From Listeria cossartiae subsp. cossartiae (GTDB lineage Bacteria > Bacillota > Bacilli > Lactobacillales > Listeriaceae), in NCBI RefSeq assembly GCF_014224155.1, contig NZ_JAASUI010000001.1, positions 434,001-498,000 of the forward strand: a stretch of DNA of 64,000 nucleotides, written 5' to 3'. Below, in pieces: positions 22,407-31,868 of this stretch (the stretch's first letter is position 1; each line of letters begins with the position of its first letter). Under the pieces are notes generated by a model, which saw only the letters and a list, made by a program, of their open reading frames with translations, did not search any database and was not told where the DNA came from. The position numbers and the translations under genes were made by a program.

Positions 22407-23327
22407 TTACATTTGTTTATAATTTTCTTTGAACACGCCAAGTTGGTTTAGTGTTACGACGAGTTGTTGGCTGAAAAGTGGGAGTGCTTGAATTTGGTCT
22501 AAGTCGTTGGCGTATGCGAAATCAGCTGCTTGTAACACGAGTGTATGGAACGAGTCTGTCATCGTTTCGTTTTGTTGTTTTAAATAAGAATTTTCTTGTT
22601 CCAGTTCTTGGCATTTCGTTTGTAAATCTTGGTATTTTTTGTCGAGTTCTTCTTTTTGGACGGCAAGGGATGACAGGGAGTAAATGCTTTTGAGTAAGTC
22701 ATATACGTTGTTTTCTTCGCCTTGGTTTTCGCTTAAAAGTTGCACGTTGCTTTTAACGCCAGACAGTAGATCTACCAGGTTTTTTTCGCGTGATTTGTCG
22801 TAACTGATTTGTTCTTTGATGGATGTTGGTGCTTTGAATTCAGCTGGTACGACTTTACCGAAAATATTGGTTTTTTCTTTTTTTGTATTTTTTTGTGTTT
22901 TTCTTTTTCGGCCTGGCTTATTTTTAGGAATATCTTCTACTTGGATAAGCTCTTTTTTTAGTTTGTAGTAAGTGTTTTGCAGTTGGCTTGGTGTCTTTGG
23001 AAAGATCCGCAAATCGTTTAGGCTGAGCATCTCAGAGATATCAAGGACTTTCATATCTTCTAAAATAGCAATTTGGTAACATGCGGAAAGTAGTTCTAAT
23101 TCGATTTTTAACCAACTAATGTTGGAATGCATATATTTTTCGATTCCACCGTGTTCTTCAACGGCTTGATAAAATTCAGTGAGTAAATGGTAGATTTCTT
23201 CGGCAGTTTGTTCGTTAATGCCAGCGTCTGAAGCCATTTTTTTAATTTCAGTTGTAGATGAATTCCCCGGATTATCTACTTGTTTTTTGATTTCTTGGAG
23301 TAATTTTCTTATTTCTGATTTAGGCAT
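22407..23327 (-). CDS. mogR: MogR, motility gene repressor
   Basis: 306 residues, the known length of Listeria MogR. The N-terminal ~160 residues are the helical DNA-binding part (begins PKSEIRKLLQEIKKQVDN), then a basic linker KNKPGRKRKTQKNTKKEK and a C-terminal coiled coil (QKEELDKKYQDLQTKCQELE). MogR binds TTTT-N5-AAAA boxes and represses flagellar genes at 37 C and in host cells; GmaR relieves it. It is divergent from the flagellar operon and is also served by a distant sigma-B promoter at the fliQ/fliR junction. Confidence 0.95.
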   Translation of the reverse strand: MPKSEIRKLLQEIKKQVDNPGNSSTTEIKKMASDAGINEQTAEEIYHLLTEFYQAVEEHGGIEKYMHSNISWLKIELELLSACYQIAILEDMKVLDISEMLSLNDLRIFPKTPSQLQNTYYKLKKELIQVEDIPKNKPGRKRKTQKNTKKEKTNIFGKVVPAEFKAPTSIKEQISYDKSREKNLVDLLSGVKSNVQLLSENQGEENNVYDLLKSIYSLSSLAVQKEELDKKYQDLQTKCQELEQENSYLKQQNETMTDSFHTLVLQAADFAYANDLDQIQALPLFSQQLVVTLNQLGVFKENYKQM

Positions 23328-23698
23328 ACAATCACATACCTCTCTATCCTATAGTATTATTGATTTTCTGTTTATTTTTATAATAACAATATATGTTAGT
23401 TGTGTAAAGGGAACGCGAGTAGGTCAAAAGGATTGGGTATGAAGAACCTTTTTTTGAGTTAAATAGAAAAATATAAATCGAATAATGAGAAGTTTTCCTT
23501 TGATACAGCTGTTACACTGGCTGTTTTTTTATTTTTACACACAATTTCATTTTTTAAAAAAAGTATAGATTTTTTCTGGATTTGGTGTAAAATTTTATAT
23601 TGCAGTTACAAAAAACACTTTATTGATATATATTTTGAAAAAATGATTTATTTTTGTAATCTGATGAAGGGAGTGAAAGGTGAATTTACCTTACTTGA
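23328..23698. promoter_or_regulatory. mogR / flagellar operon divergent control region
   Basis: 371 bp, very AT-rich and with no gene of normal size. It holds the proximal mogR promoter region, a perfect MogR box at 23550-23562 and a near-match TTTTGAAAAAA at ~23634, and the start of the rightward operon. A candidate -10 TAAAAT lies at 23588. A 31-codon ORF begins at 23680. Confidence 0.7.
23550..23562. promoter_or_regulatory. MogR box ahead of the export-gene operon
   Basis: TTTT-TTAAA-AAAA, an exact match to the MogR site, about 25 bp upstream of the presumed -10 of the operon. Confidence 0.75.
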
Positions 23699-24013
23699 AT
23701 GGAATATTTTTTGTCACTTTTAAAAATTATTGTACTTTTGGCAGTACTTGCGGGAATTTCTTATTTTTTAGTTAAGAAAAACAAGCAAGCGAATCGCACG
23801 AGAAAAAGCGAAAATGATCTTATAAAGTTGAAAGACACTCTTTTAATCTCTCATCAGTTACGTGCAGTTCTTCTGGAGGCAGACGGGGAAAAGGTGCTGG
23901 TGATTATTTCTAATAATGATATTCGAACGGTGTCATTAAAAGGAAAAAATGACCAAAATGAAGCACTTTTCCGAGAATTACTTTTGAAAGAGGAGACTAA
24001 GGAAAATGCGTAA
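23699..24013 (+). CDS. FliO-like flagellar export protein
   Basis: 104 residues: one N-terminal TM helix (LKIIVLLAVLAGISYFLV), a basic NKQANRTRKS, and a short beta-rich cytosolic domain (VLLEADGEKVLVIISNNDIRTVSL). This is the shape and size of FliO, and it lies directly before fliP as FliO does elsewhere. FliO helps FliP assemble. Annotated in some strains as a FliN-like protein, which the sequence does not support. The ATG has no Shine-Dalgarno and follows an in-frame TGA. Confidence 0.7.
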   Translation: MEYFLSLLKIIVLLAVLAGISYFLVKKNKQANRTRKSENDLIKLKDTLLISHQLRAVLLEADGEKVLVIISNNDIRTVSLKGKNDQNEALFRELLLKEETKENA

Positions 24014-24773
24014 AATAACTTCTAGACGAGTATTTCAAGTATCTTTTATTGTTATTTTTGCAATTTCATTGGTTGTTTTTTGGCCGGGTGTGAATGTGCA
24101 TGCCGAGAGTTGGATGGATTCGCTTGGTGTGAATGGAACGGACGGGGTTAATTCTAGTGTGGCGCTGTTTGTACTAGTTACGGTTCTTTCTTTGTCTGCA
24201 TCTATTGTATTAATGTTCACACACTTTACTTACTGTATTATCGTCCTTGGATTAACGAGGCAAGGACTTGGCGCGACGAACTTGCCGCCTAACCAAGTAC
24301 TTGTTGGCCTGGCGCTGTTCTTATCTTTGTTTATGATGCAGCCGCTGATTACTGCTTGGTATGACGATGTGTATAAACCTTCGCAAAAAGAAGAGTGGAG
24401 CGCGTCGAAAGTTTGGGACGAAACGCAGCCGCTTCTGACAAAATATGTTGCGGAAAATACATATAAGCATGATATTAACATGATGTTGAAAGCAGAAGGA
24501 GAAGATCCAGTTACAAACAAAGAGGATGCACCGCTTATGGCTTTGATGCCTGCTTTTATTTTGACACAGATTACCCAAGGATTTTTAACTGGGATGTTTA
24601 TATACTTGGCGTTTATTTTTATAGATTTAATTGTTAGTACGTTACTGATGTATCTTGGGATGATGATGGTGCCGCCGATGACCATTAGCTTACCGTTTAA
24701 GATTCTTGTTTTTATTTTCATTGGCGGGTACGGACTGATTACCAACATGATTTTTCAAACAATTCACTTTTAA
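24006..24773 (+). CDS. fliP: FliP, flagellar export gate protein
   Basis: 255 residues, overlapping the previous gene by 8 bp. Cleavable-type N-terminal segment (RVFQVSFIVIFAISLVVFW...VHA), then the FliP core: FVLVTVLSLSASIVLMFTHF, GLGATNLPPNQVLVGLALFL, ALMPAFILTQITQGFLTGM, MYLGMMMVPPMTISLPFKIL. Forms the export gate with FliQ and FliR. Confidence 0.95.
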   Translation: MRKITSRRVFQVSFIVIFAISLVVFWPGVNVHAESWMDSLGVNGTDGVNSSVALFVLVTVLSLSASIVLMFTHFTYCIIVLGLTRQGLGATNLPPNQVLVGLALFLSLFMMQPLITAWYDDVYKPSQKEEWSASKVWDETQPLLTKYVAENTYKHDINMMLKAEGEDPVTNKEDAPLMALMPAFILTQITQGFLTGMFIYLAFIFIDLIVSTLLMYLGMMMVPPMTISLPFKILVFIFIGGYGLITNMIFQTIHF

Positions 24774-24785
24774 GGGAGTAGCAAA

Positions 24786-25058
24786 ATGAATTTAACGCCG
24801 ATTACGCAAATTTTTCAAGATTTTTTCTATAGTGGGCTGGCGCTAATTTTGCCGGTATCGCTCATTTGTATCGTGGTAGTGATTGTAGTTGCGATTTTGA
24901 TGGCGATGATGCAAATTCAAGACCAATCGCTGACGTTTTTGCCGAAGATTATTGCTTTCGTAGTGGCGCTCTTTATTCTTGGACCGTGGATGTTTGAACA
25001 CATGACGGATTTATTTGTAGGAATCTTTTCCAAATTACCCCTGATGATTAGGGTGTAA
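24786..25058 (+). CDS. fliQ: FliQ, flagellar export gate protein
   Basis: 90 residues with two TM hairpin helices (LILPVSLICIVVVIVVAILM and IIAFVVALFILGPWMFEHM), including the conserved QIQDQSLTFLPK loop. Start behind AAGGGAGTAGC, 12 bp after fliP. Its 3' end carries the minus-strand sigma-B promoter of mogR. Confidence 0.95.
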   Translation: MNLTPITQIFQDFFYSGLALILPVSLICIVVVIVVAILMAMMQIQDQSLTFLPKIIAFVVALFILGPWMFEHMTDLFVGIFSKLPLMIRV

Positions 25059-25060
25059 AC
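25035..25060 (-). promoter_or_regulatory. Antisense sigma-B promoter for the long mogR transcript
   Basis: On the minus strand: GTTT (25060-25057), a 16-base spacer, GGGTAA (25040-25035). A start at ~25025 would give a leader of ~1.7 kb before mogR, antisense to fliQ, fliP and the FliO-like gene. This agrees with the published sigma-B-dependent long 5' UTR of mogR (recalled as about 1.7 kb). Confidence 0.75.
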
Positions 25061-25822
25061 ATGGAGTTTGAATTTTTTCTTGCTGTAGTGATTGTTTTCA
25101 GCCGAGTTGCCAGTTTTTTATTTTTCTTTCCGCTTTTAAAAGGGCGCAACATTCCGAACAGTGTCAAAGTGGTTTTTGGGATGGCGATATCTATTCCAGT
25201 TGCAACGTGGGTCGATGTTTCTGGTATCACGACGCTACCTGATTTGCTGCTCCGGGTCACGTCTGAAGTGGTATTTGGACTAGCGCTGGCAAAACTCGTG
25301 GAAATGATTGCGGTTATTCCGAAAATGGCTGGTTTTATGATTGATTATGATTTAGGTTTTTCGCAGGTGAACTTGATTGATCCGTCTTACGGGACGCAAA
25401 ATTCGATTACGGCTGCGATTTTAGATACCTTTTTTGTAGTGATTTTCTTGTCGCTACAAGGGATGGATTACTTAATTTATTATTTAATGAAATCGTTTGA
25501 ATTTACGGCTTCGATTTCGATTTTATTTGAAAAAGGGTTTATTGATTTATTGCTCGGGACGCTTGGTTTTGCACTTGCTTCTGCGGTGTCGATTGCGCTC
25601 CCGATTATGGGTAGTATTTTTATCGTTAATATCATTCTTGCTTTTATCTCTAAGAGCGCGCCGCAAATTAACATTTTTATGAATGCGTTTATTATCAAAA
25701 TTACGTTTGGGATTTTCATCCTTGCGTGCGCGGTTCCTATCTTGAGTACAGTTTTTAAAAATTTGACAGATGAGATGATTCAACAATATGTGTCGTTTTT
25801 TGATTATTTACTGAAAAAATAG
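25061..25822 (+). CDS. fliR: FliR, flagellar export gate protein
   Basis: 253 residues starting 2 bp after the fliQ stop. About six hydrophobic segments; FliR landmarks include FSRVASFLFFFPLLKGRNIPN, the Q-V-N-L-I-D-P segment after MIDYDLGF, and ALPIMGSIFIVNIILAFISKSAPQ (key residues SAPQINIF). Export gate with FliP and FliQ. Confidence 0.95.
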   Translation: MEFEFFLAVVIVFSRVASFLFFFPLLKGRNIPNSVKVVFGMAISIPVATWVDVSGITTLPDLLLRVTSEVVFGLALAKLVEMIAVIPKMAGFMIDYDLGFSQVNLIDPSYGTQNSITAAILDTFFVVIFLSLQGMDYLIYYLMKSFEFTASISILFEKGFIDLLLGTLGFALASAVSIALPIMGSIFIVNIILAFISKSAPQINIFMNAFIIKITFGIFILACAVPILSTVFKNLTDEMIQQYVSFFDYLLKK

Positions 25823-25837
25823 GGAGGAGAAAAAAGC

Positions 25838-26884
25838 TTGGCGAAGGATAATAAAACGGAAAAAGCAACGCCGCGCCGCATTAAGAAAGCTCGAAATGAA
25901 GGTAATGTGGCGAAAAGTAAAGAACTAAATAATGCTTTTTCACTGCTAATTGTAGCTGGGCTTCTTTATTTTTTTGGAGAAATGTTTATTAAAAACACGA
26001 TTCAAGCATTTGTTGCTCTTTTGAAACAGCCGCCGAAGCTTGCGAACATGGAAAGCTATAGTTTGTTTTATTTAATGGAATTTGGCAAAGTACTACTGCC
26101 AGTTATGATTATGGTCGTGATTTTTGGTTTGATGAATTACGGGGTGCAAGTTGGGATTTTATTTTCCGCGAAAGCAGTGAAGCCCCAATTTAAACGGCTA
26201 AATCCGGCGAACTACTTTAAGCGAGTGTTTAGTGTGAAGGGGCTTGTCGAGGTTGTGAAAGCGTTACTGTTGATTACGCTGCTTTCATACGTGGCGTATA
26301 TTGGCTTTCGGGACCACTTAGATACGCTCATTAGCTACACCGGGCAAAATTGGCTTTACTCACTTGGACAAATTTTCGCGTTATTTAAAAATGAATTTCT
26401 GGCGCTCTTCCTTGTAATCGCAGTAATAGGGCTACTCGACTTCTTTTATCAGCGTTATGACTATAAAAAAGGCTTGCGGATGTCGAAGCAGGAAATTAAA
26501 GACGAAATGAAAGATTCAGAAGGTCGACCGGAAGTGAAACAGCGTCAAAGAAGCATTGCGCGGGGACTTCTCCAAGGTTCGATTACGAAAAAAATGGCGG
26601 ACGCGACTTTTGTTGTTAATAATCCGACCCATATCTCGGTTGTGATGCGATATGACAAAACAAAAGATCATGCGCCGAAATTGCTCGTTAAAGGAGAAGA
26701 TGAGCTGGCACTGTTTATTCGTCAGGTGGCGGATACGGACGGGGTGCCGATGATTACGAATAGACAGCTGGCGCGGAGTATTTACTATACGACGAATCCA
26801 GATGAATACATACAGGAAGATTTATATAAAGATGTTATTGAAGTGATGAAAGAATTGATGGACGCAGACAAAATCAAGTTCTAA
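25838..26884 (+). CDS. flhB: FlhB, export switch protein
   Basis: 348 residues from a TTG start behind AGGGAGGAG. N-terminal KTEKATPRRIKKARNEGNVAKS, four TM helices, then the cytosolic domain with the self-cleaving NPTH at residues 262-265. FlhB switches export from rod/hook to filament substrates after cleavage between Asn and Pro. Confidence 0.96.
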   Translation: MAKDNKTEKATPRRIKKARNEGNVAKSKELNNAFSLLIVAGLLYFFGEMFIKNTIQAFVALLKQPPKLANMESYSLFYLMEFGKVLLPVMIMVVIFGLMNYGVQVGILFSAKAVKPQFKRLNPANYFKRVFSVKGLVEVVKALLLITLLSYVAYIGFRDHLDTLISYTGQNWLYSLGQIFALFKNEFLALFLVIAVIGLLDFFYQRYDYKKGLRMSKQEIKDEMKDSEGRPEVKQRQRSIARGLLQGSITKKMADATFVVNNPTHISVVMRYDKTKDHAPKLLVKGEDELALFIRQVADTDGVPMITNRQLARSIYYTTNPDEYIQEDLYKDVIEVMKELMDADKIKF

Positions 26885-26930
26885 CAACATATGAGCGACC
26901 TTTCTAAATTTAGAAAAGGCAGGTTTCAAA

Positions 26931-29006
26931 ATGGGGAATTTAGGTGCTATAAAAAAATATTTTGCTATCTTGATTGCGGTCTCGTTTGTTATTGCACTTA
27001 TTGTGCCATTACCTCCATTTGTGTTGGATTTAGTGCTTGTGACGATCTTGGCGTTCTCAGTGTTAGTTTACATGCGTGCCACATCAATTAAAGATTGGAA
27101 TGAATTGAAGTCATTTCCGTCTTTACTACTTTTGATGGGGATATTTCGGGTTTCGATAAATATTTCGACGACGCGGGCGATTTTAACGACTGGAGATCCG
27201 GGGCAAGTAATTAAGCAATTCGGGAACTTTGTTATTGGTAGTAATTTTGTTGTTGGGATTGTTATTTTTATTATTTTAATCGTCTTTCAGTTTATTGTGG
27301 CAAATGGTTCTTCGCGGACGGCCGAAGTGGCTGCGAGATTTACGCTGGATGCTTTGCCTGGTAAACAGATGGCGATTGATGCGGATTTGAATCAACGGTT
27401 GATTACAGAGCCGGAAGCCAAAGAAAAACGCGCTTACTTGAATATGGAAACCGAATTCTACGGGGCGATGGACGGAGCTGGGAAATTTGTAAAAGGGGAC
27501 GTTCTTTTTACCGTTTTACTCGCCGTCGTCAATATCGTTTTTGGTTTAATTGTCGGAATGGTCCAAGGTGGGCTTTCGTTCGGGGAAGCTGCGGTGAAAT
27601 ATACGGAGTTAACAATCGGGGACGGCATCGTGAGCCAGATTGGTTCGCTTTTGATGGCGATGTCTGCTGGGGTTATTGTTACTCGGGTATTTGACGGATC
27701 GGATGATAACGTTGCGGTCGGGATTTTCAAAGAATTAATGCAAAACTCGGTGGTTGTTTATACGCTTGCCGCGATGTTTGTTTTAATGGGTGTATTTAGC
27801 CCGCTGCCAACGATTCCGTTTGTCGGGATTGGCGTTGTACTTGGGATTATCGGCTATCGTACGCAATTCAATTTAAAGAAAAAAGAGCAGCTGGAATTGG
27901 AAAAAGAAATGGAATTAATTCAGTCGGAAACGAATTCGGCGGAAGCAGAGCATAACCAAGCTTTTGGCGCGGCACGTGAGAAGTTCCCGGTGGTAGTCGA
28001 ACTTGGCTTAAACATCGCTGCACTTGTGAAGCAAAAAATGAACGGGGAAACGGCGAAGGATAAAGTCGTCTTGATGCGAAAATCGATTTTACAAGATTTA
28101 GGTATTGGGGTTCCGGGGATTAATTTTAAAGATAATACGAGTTTTCAGCCGCGCGGGAAATATGAAATTAAGGTCAAAGGTGTGGCGGTTGCGAGTGGTG
28201 TTTTGAAAGCGGGGCATTTGTTGGCTTTGAAAACGCCGGGTGTGATGATGGACCTTGATGCGGAGCCGACCAAGGATCCGATTTTCGGGGAAGATGGTTA
28301 TTGGATTTTGCCGGGTGAGCTAGAAGATGCGCAGATGAAAAACTATCAAGTGCTCGAGCCGCTGAGTATTTTGATTACGCATTTGGATGTTGTACTGCGG
28401 AAGAACTTGCATGAACTACTGATGCGCCAACAAATTAAAGATTTAATTGATGGCCTTGCTGATGAAAACCAAATTTTGATTGATGAAATTAAGAAAAAAG
28501 AAATCGATTATTCGCTCATTCAAGGAGTGTTACGTCAGCTCTTGAAAGAAGGGATTTCGGTCCGCGATTTACCAACGATTGTTGAAGGGATTATTGACGG
28601 ACAAACGATTTATCCAAATGATTTGGATGGCATTACGGCGTTTGTTAGGGAGCGGATTTCGAAAGTTATTTGTGAACAAGCGAAAAACCAAGATGGCAAA
28701 ATTTACGCGCTACTTTTACAAGATTCGATTGAAATGGATACGGAAATTGTCAACACGCCGTATTATGGCTACGCGCTTAACTGGGCGCTCGACAAGGAAC
28801 TTCCAATCATCCAAAAAGTAAGGGATACCGTAAATAAAGCGCAACTTACTGGGCGCGAACCTGTCATTTTAACGAGGCGGAAAGATTTTCGGTTTGGCTT
28901 TGTACGAGTTTTAGAAAGATATCAATTGGATGTGCCGGTGCTCTCGATTAGTGAACTGTCGCCGGAAACAGAAGTGGAGCAAATCGCACTGATTGAACCA
29001 ACTTGA
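26931..29006 (+). CDS. flhA: FlhA, export apparatus protein
   Basis: 691 residues. Eight TM helices, the FHIPEP loop (MGIFRVSINISTTRAIL; RFTLDALPGKQMAIDADLN with the conserved basic/acidic residues), and the long cytosolic domain that docks chaperones. Start behind AAAAGGCAGG. Confidence 0.96.
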   Translation: MGNLGAIKKYFAILIAVSFVIALIVPLPPFVLDLVLVTILAFSVLVYMRATSIKDWNELKSFPSLLLLMGIFRVSINISTTRAILTTGDPGQVIKQFGNFVIGSNFVVGIVIFIILIVFQFIVANGSSRTAEVAARFTLDALPGKQMAIDADLNQRLITEPEAKEKRAYLNMETEFYGAMDGAGKFVKGDVLFTVLLAVVNIVFGLIVGMVQGGLSFGEAAVKYTELTIGDGIVSQIGSLLMAMSAGVIVTRVFDGSDDNVAVGIFKELMQNSVVVYTLAAMFVLMGVFSPLPTIPFVGIGVVLGIIGYRTQFNLKKKEQLELEKEMELIQSETNSAEAEHNQAFGAAREKFPVVVELGLNIAALVKQKMNGETAKDKVVLMRKSILQDLGIGVPGINFKDNTSFQPRGKYEIKVKGVAVASGVLKAGHLLALKTPGVMMDLDAEPTKDPIFGEDGYWILPGELEDAQMKNYQVLEPLSILITHLDVVLRKNLHELLMRQQIKDLIDGLADENQILIDEIKKKEIDYSLIQGVLRQLLKEGISVRDLPTIVEGIIDGQTIYPNDLDGITAFVRERISKVICEQAKNQDGKIYALLLQDSIEMDTEIVNTPYYGYALNWALDKELPIIQKVRDTVNKAQLTGREPVILTRRKDFRFGFVRVLERYQLDVPVLSISELSPETEVEQIALIEPT

Positions 29007-29027
29007 TGAGGGAGGGAATCCGTAGCA

Positions 29028-30251
29028 ATGGGAAAACATTTAGTAGAAAAGATGGAAATTTTTAAGGGGAACTCCAAGCGAGAAATACATAAAAAAATTC
29101 AATTAGTAACGAATGAGCCATATAAAATTACGGACGAACGTGTCACAAAGCTTGGGATTTTTAAGAAACAGTATGAAGTGACGGCGGTCATTATGAGCGA
29201 AGTGGCGATTGCGGATGGACGAATGGACTTCCAGGAAACCTTCCAAAAATCCGTCGTGAAACAAAGACCGAAAACAGATGACTTATTGAAAAAGGAAAAA
29301 CTGTTAGAAATGCTGGCTGCGGGAGCGGAACTGGCGCAATCGACGCCGCTTCTCGAAGAACGGAAAACACAGGAAGAAGAGCTGTCGACAATGCGGCAAG
29401 AACTGGCAGCTTTAAACCGGGAGCTGGCTGTGAAAATGCGCGAGGAACGTGAACAGAACAGTGATTTCGTGAAGTTTTTGAAGAGTCGCGGGATTAGTGA
29501 TACGTATGTGGCGGACTTTATGCAAGCGGGGCGGAAGCAGTTTAAGCAAGTAGAAACGGCACATTTGGATGATATTACGGATTGGTTTGTTCCGTATTTA
29601 TCGGGAAAATTGGCGGTGGAGGATTCGTTTGATTTAAGCAACCACCGGATTATTTCTTTAATTGGGCAAACGGGGGTTGGGAAAACGACCACGCTTGTGA
29701 AACTTGGTTGGCAGCTTTTAAAACAAAACCGCACAGTGGGCTTTATTACAACGGATACTTTCCGGTCAGGCGCGGTTGAGCAGTTTCAAGGCTATGCTGA
29801 TAAACTCGATGTGGAGCTTATCGTTGCGACAAGCCCAGCGGAACTGGAAGAAGCCGTGCAGTATATGACGTATGTTAATGGAGTCGATCACATTTTGATT
29901 GATACGGTTGGGAGAAATTATTTAGCCGAAGAATCAGTGAATGAGATTGCCGCATACACCGATGTGGTGCATCCAGATTTAACGTGTTTTACGTTCTCGT
30001 CAGGAATGAAAAGCGCGGATGTGATGACGATTTTACCAAAATTAGCAGAAATTCCAATCGACGGTTTTATTATTACAAAAATGGATGAAACGACGCGGAT
30101 TGGTGATTTATACACCGTGATGCAAGAAACGAATTTGCCAGTGTTATACATGACAGACGGACAAAATATTACGGAAAATATTTTCAGACCAAAGAGTCGT
30201 TGGTTAGCGGAACGGTTTGTTGGAACGGATAGGAGGCAGGTGCTGGAATGA
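29028..30251 (+). CDS. flhF: FlhF, SRP-type GTPase
   Basis: 407 residues. Basic N-terminal B region, a coiled-coil/helical N domain, then the NG domain: G1 GQTGVGKTT at ~213-221, TTDTFRSGAVEQFQGYADKL, DTVGRN (G3), TKMDETTRIGD (G4). FlhF places flagella and recruits early components in other bacteria; its usual partner FlhG is not seen in this window. It overlaps flgG by 4 bp. Confidence 0.94.
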   Translation: MGKHLVEKMEIFKGNSKREIHKKIQLVTNEPYKITDERVTKLGIFKKQYEVTAVIMSEVAIADGRMDFQETFQKSVVKQRPKTDDLLKKEKLLEMLAAGAELAQSTPLLEERKTQEEELSTMRQELAALNRELAVKMREEREQNSDFVKFLKSRGISDTYVADFMQAGRKQFKQVETAHLDDITDWFVPYLSGKLAVEDSFDLSNHRIISLIGQTGVGKTTTLVKLGWQLLKQNRTVGFITTDTFRSGAVEQFQGYADKLDVELIVATSPAELEEAVQYMTYVNGVDHILIDTVGRNYLAEESVNEIAAYTDVVHPDLTCFTFSSGMKSADVMTILPKLAEIPIDGFIITKMDETTRIGDLYTVMQETNLPVLYMTDGQNITENIFRPKSRWLAERFVGTDRRQVLE

Positions 30252-31027
30252 AGGGATTATATATTGGGGCAGCTGGGATGATGAACTATATGCAACATAT
30301 TCAAGTACATTCGAATAACGTGGCTAACGCGCAGACGCCGGGTTTCAAATTTGATCAGCTTACGAGTGAAGTGATTTCGAGAAACAAAGTGAACTATCAG
30401 AATGGGCCTGTCACTAGGCAAGTTGGGACAATTGATTACGGCGTTCGACCTGCTGCGACGCATATTAATTTAACAGCTGGTTCGAGTTACATTACAAACC
30501 GCGACCGAGATTTCTTTATGCAAGATACGAATCCAGCACTAGGAAGTAATTTTTTCATCACAGCTAAAAATGGCGAAATTTCGCTTTCACGCGGTGGACA
30601 GTTTCATTCCGATCAGTTTGGTTTTCTGCGGACAGCGGATGGTGCCAATTTACTTAGTGCGACTGGAGAGGCGATTCAAGTGGGGCAAAAAACATCTATT
30701 CGCGCCGAGGCAAATGGTGATTTATACAATGCGGAAACCAATCAATACTTGGGCCGCCTTGGAACAAAATTTGTTTCAGCCAACCAAGCAGATAGTTTGG
30801 TGAAGGATGGGGAAGGTAGACTTCATGTAAATGGCATAAACACAATGAATTTACCAGCTGGACAAGGGATTATCCAAAATGGTGTTATCGAAACGTCGAA
30901 TGTTGATTTAGGCGTAGAAATGGTGCAACTAATGGATAACCAGCGCATGGTACAAGCTTCGAAAAATGTCGTCAATATGTTTGATAAAGTGTACGACAAA
31001 GAAGCAACCGGATTAATTCGTCAGTAA
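30248..31027 (+). CDS. flgG: Flagellar basal-body rod/hook protein, FlgG type
   Basis: 259 residues. N-terminal rod motif (MKGLYIGAAGMMNYMQHIQVHSNNVANAQTPG in pattern: SNNVAN), and C-terminal SNVDLGVEMVQLMDNQRMVQASKNVV, the axial-protein termini. FlgG forms the distal rod; a FlgF-like role is possible since it is the only such gene here. Translationally coupled to flhF. Confidence 0.9.
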   Translation: MKGLYIGAAGMMNYMQHIQVHSNNVANAQTPGFKFDQLTSEVISRNKVNYQNGPVTRQVGTIDYGVRPAATHINLTAGSSYITNRDRDFFMQDTNPALGSNFFITAKNGEISLSRGGQFHSDQFGFLRTADGANLLSATGEAIQVGQKTSIRAEANGDLYNAETNQYLGRLGTKFVSANQADSLVKDGEGRLHVNGINTMNLPAGQGIIQNGVIETSNVDLGVEMVQLMDNQRMVQASKNVVNMFDKVYDKEATGLIRQ

Positions 31028-31055
31028 CGGCCTAGTTAAGGGGAGGGGAAAAAGA

Positions 31056-31844
31056 ATGATTCCAGATTTGGAGAAGGATTATCTTTACTTTACTCGTGTC
31101 GTCAAAAGGGACTTAGGTTTAGATTTAGCGCTTTATAAAGAAACGCAAATGAAACGGCGGATTTTGTCTTTTATTGTGAAGAAGAAATATATTACTTTTG
31201 GAGAATTTTTTAAACACCTCAAAAAAGATGCCATGTTGTTGGATGAATTTATTAGTTTGATTACGATTAATGTGTCGTCGTTTTTCCGTAATCGTAATCG
31301 CTGGGATGCGCTGGAAAAACAAGTGATTCCAAGGTTGCTGGAAGATAGTCGCGGAAAACTTCGGGTTTGGAGCGCGGCTTGTTCATCGGGCGAGGAACCG
31401 TATTCGCTAGCGATTATGATGGAACGCTCAGTCGGTACAAGGCATTATGATATTTTGGCGACAGACCTTGAGCCAGCTATTTTAAAGCGCGCGGTCATTG
31501 GGGAATATCAAAGCCGCCAAATGGAAGAGTTGAGCGAACAAGAACGTCATACGGCATTTGTTGAAAAAGGGGATACATATCAGATTTTACCTAAATATCG
31601 AAAATCGATTCGTTTTAGACGGCACGATTTACTGACCGATTATTACGAAAAAGGTTTTGATTTAATTGTTTGTCGTAATGTGTTGATTTATTTCACGGCA
31701 GAAGGCAAGCATCAAGCATATCAGAAATTTGCAGATTCATTAAGACGTGGCGGCGTTCTTTTCATCGGAGGATCAGAACAGATTTTGAACCCGGCTGATT
31801 ACGGGCTAGCCACATTAAATAATTTTTTCTACATAAAAACCTAG
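31056..31844 (+). CDS. cheR: CheR, chemotaxis protein methyltransferase
   Basis: 262 residues. N-terminal helical CheR domain, then the SAM-binding Rossmann fold: RVWSAACSSGEEPYSLAI, DILATDLEPAILKRA, FRRHDLLTD, FDLIVCRNVLIYFT. Methylates glutamates on chemoreceptors. Start behind GGGGAGGGG. Confidence 0.94.
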   Translation: MIPDLEKDYLYFTRVVKRDLGLDLALYKETQMKRRILSFIVKKKYITFGEFFKHLKKDAMLLDEFISLITINVSSFFRNRNRWDALEKQVIPRLLEDSRGKLRVWSAACSSGEEPYSLAIMMERSVGTRHYDILATDLEPAILKRAVIGEYQSRQMEELSEQERHTAFVEKGDTYQILPKYRKSIRFRRHDLLTDYYEKGFDLIVCRNVLIYFTAEGKHQAYQKFADSLRRGGVLFIGGSEQILNPADYGLATLNNFFYIKT

Positions 31845-31868
31845 CAAAAATGGAATGGAGTTGGTTAA

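Noticed and set aside
24230..24748. 172-codon antisense ORF in fliP
   Set aside because: Shadow of fliP. The mogR long leader does pass through it, but nothing suggests translation.
26891..27091. 66-codon ORF at the flhA start
   Set aside because: Overlaps the flhA start in another frame and is not protein-like; flhA itself has a good start at 26931.
29099..29734. 211-codon antisense ORF in flhF
   Set aside because: Ser-rich shadow frame of a strongly conserved gene; no ribosome site.
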